NCBI GenBank assembly: GCA_013399695.1
Contig: VXAU01003163.1
Location: 1,187,829-1,251,828, forward strand
Length of the DNA stretch: 64,000 bases
Reading direction: 5' to 3'
Source of the DNA: Formicarius rufipectus
Lineage: Eukaryota > Chordata > Aves > Passeriformes > Formicariidae
The notes under the pieces are model-generated. The model was not told the DNA's origin. It saw only the letters and a program-made list of their open reading frames with translations, and did not search any database. Both the position numbers and the translations under genes were made by a program. Each line of letters starts with the position of its first letter. Position 1 is the stretch's first letter. Shown here one piece after another: positions 63,366-64,000 of this stretch.

Positions 63366-64000
63366 GAAAAAATGTTGACTTTTTTAATCCCTAGATTGAT
63401 GACTTGTGATTCTGACTGCAAACTTGTATAATGTGCAGAATGAAAGACCAATGATGGGCAAAGTCCAGAGCTGAGCTGACATGTCAGTCCAAGTCAAATA
63501 CACAGTTTGGTCTCATGGACTGTGAACTGCAGGTGTCAGATGGACCAAACCACAAAGAAAGCTGTCAAATCTCCTAGCATGGGATAGTCAGGCCAGCATT
63601 TTGGGGGCCTTATTATGGATCTAAAGAAGAACTCTCAAAATTAAACCAGGTTCCCATTAAAGGCACCAGGAGGCTAATTCCTAGCATGATGCATTAGAAA
63701 GGGTGAATGGCAACTGGGCAGAACTAACAAAACCTCAAATGCCTCATCTGGAAAGCAACACTGGTGGTGCTCTAGAAGCAAACAAACATAATGAAGAAAA
63801 CAAAAGGAAAATGTGGAAAGAGCCTCTGAAAGGCAAGCAGGCACTGGAGCATTGGTGACAGAAGGCAGGTAGCCACTATCTCCTATGTGCCTGGCAAGAG
63901 TAACTACCAGACTGTCTCAGCTCTGGATCCTGTTTTGAGAGATGTAGGTTACCTCAAGCATTGTGCAGGGCATTCCTGTGATTACATGAAGGGTCAGGTG
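63366..64000. other. Intergenic, no gene seen
   Basis: Nothing recognised to the window end. Confidence 0.6.

Overview
This is eukaryotic, almost certainly avian, genomic DNA. Several 3' ends and one reverse-transcriptase fragment are recognisable as CR1 LINE, the dominant bird interspersed repeat. The left half holds the 5' part of one spliced vertebrate gene with GT-AG exons, long introns and a CpG-island promoter. Species cannot be fixed from the window. There are three assembly gaps (one base at 4687, 30 bases at 29983-30012, five bases at 49048-49052).

Region 1-30.1 kb: the 5' half of ACSL1 (long-chain acyl-CoA synthetase 1), on the minus strand and running off the left edge. Eleven coding exons were delimited base by base from splice sites and reading-frame continuity. 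They total 1128 nt, or 376 codons with no frame break: N-terminal membrane anchor, AMP-binding P-loop (TSGTTGNPKG, split across two exons), the 26-residue fatty-acid gate exon (Phe form) and the start of the adenylation core. The remaining exons lie beyond position 1. A short non-coding first exon sits in the CpG island near 30.1 kb, with a TATA-like element on the minus strand. A second GC-rich patch 1 kb upstream of exon 2 (22.1-22.3 kb) is a candidate alternative promoter. Introns carry a solo endogenous-retrovirus LTR (5591-6261, 4-bp target duplication), CR1 fragments, simple repeats and a GC-rich tRNA-like module near 12.2 kb.

Region 30.2-64 kb: upstream flank of ACSL1. I find no gene. 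It contains a cluster of CR1 fragments between 30.6 and 34.2 kb, another CR1 at 63.2 kb, simple-sequence tracts, a 46-bp tandem duplication and some GC-richer patches of unknown nature. The open reading frames there are short, unsupported by splice sites or recognisable domains, and look like chance.

Overall this is an ordinary vertebrate gene plus intergenic DNA. I see no multi-gene system, CRISPR array or operon. The points most worth checking are the gate exon, the possible alternative promoter, the intronic LTR and the tRNA-like element.
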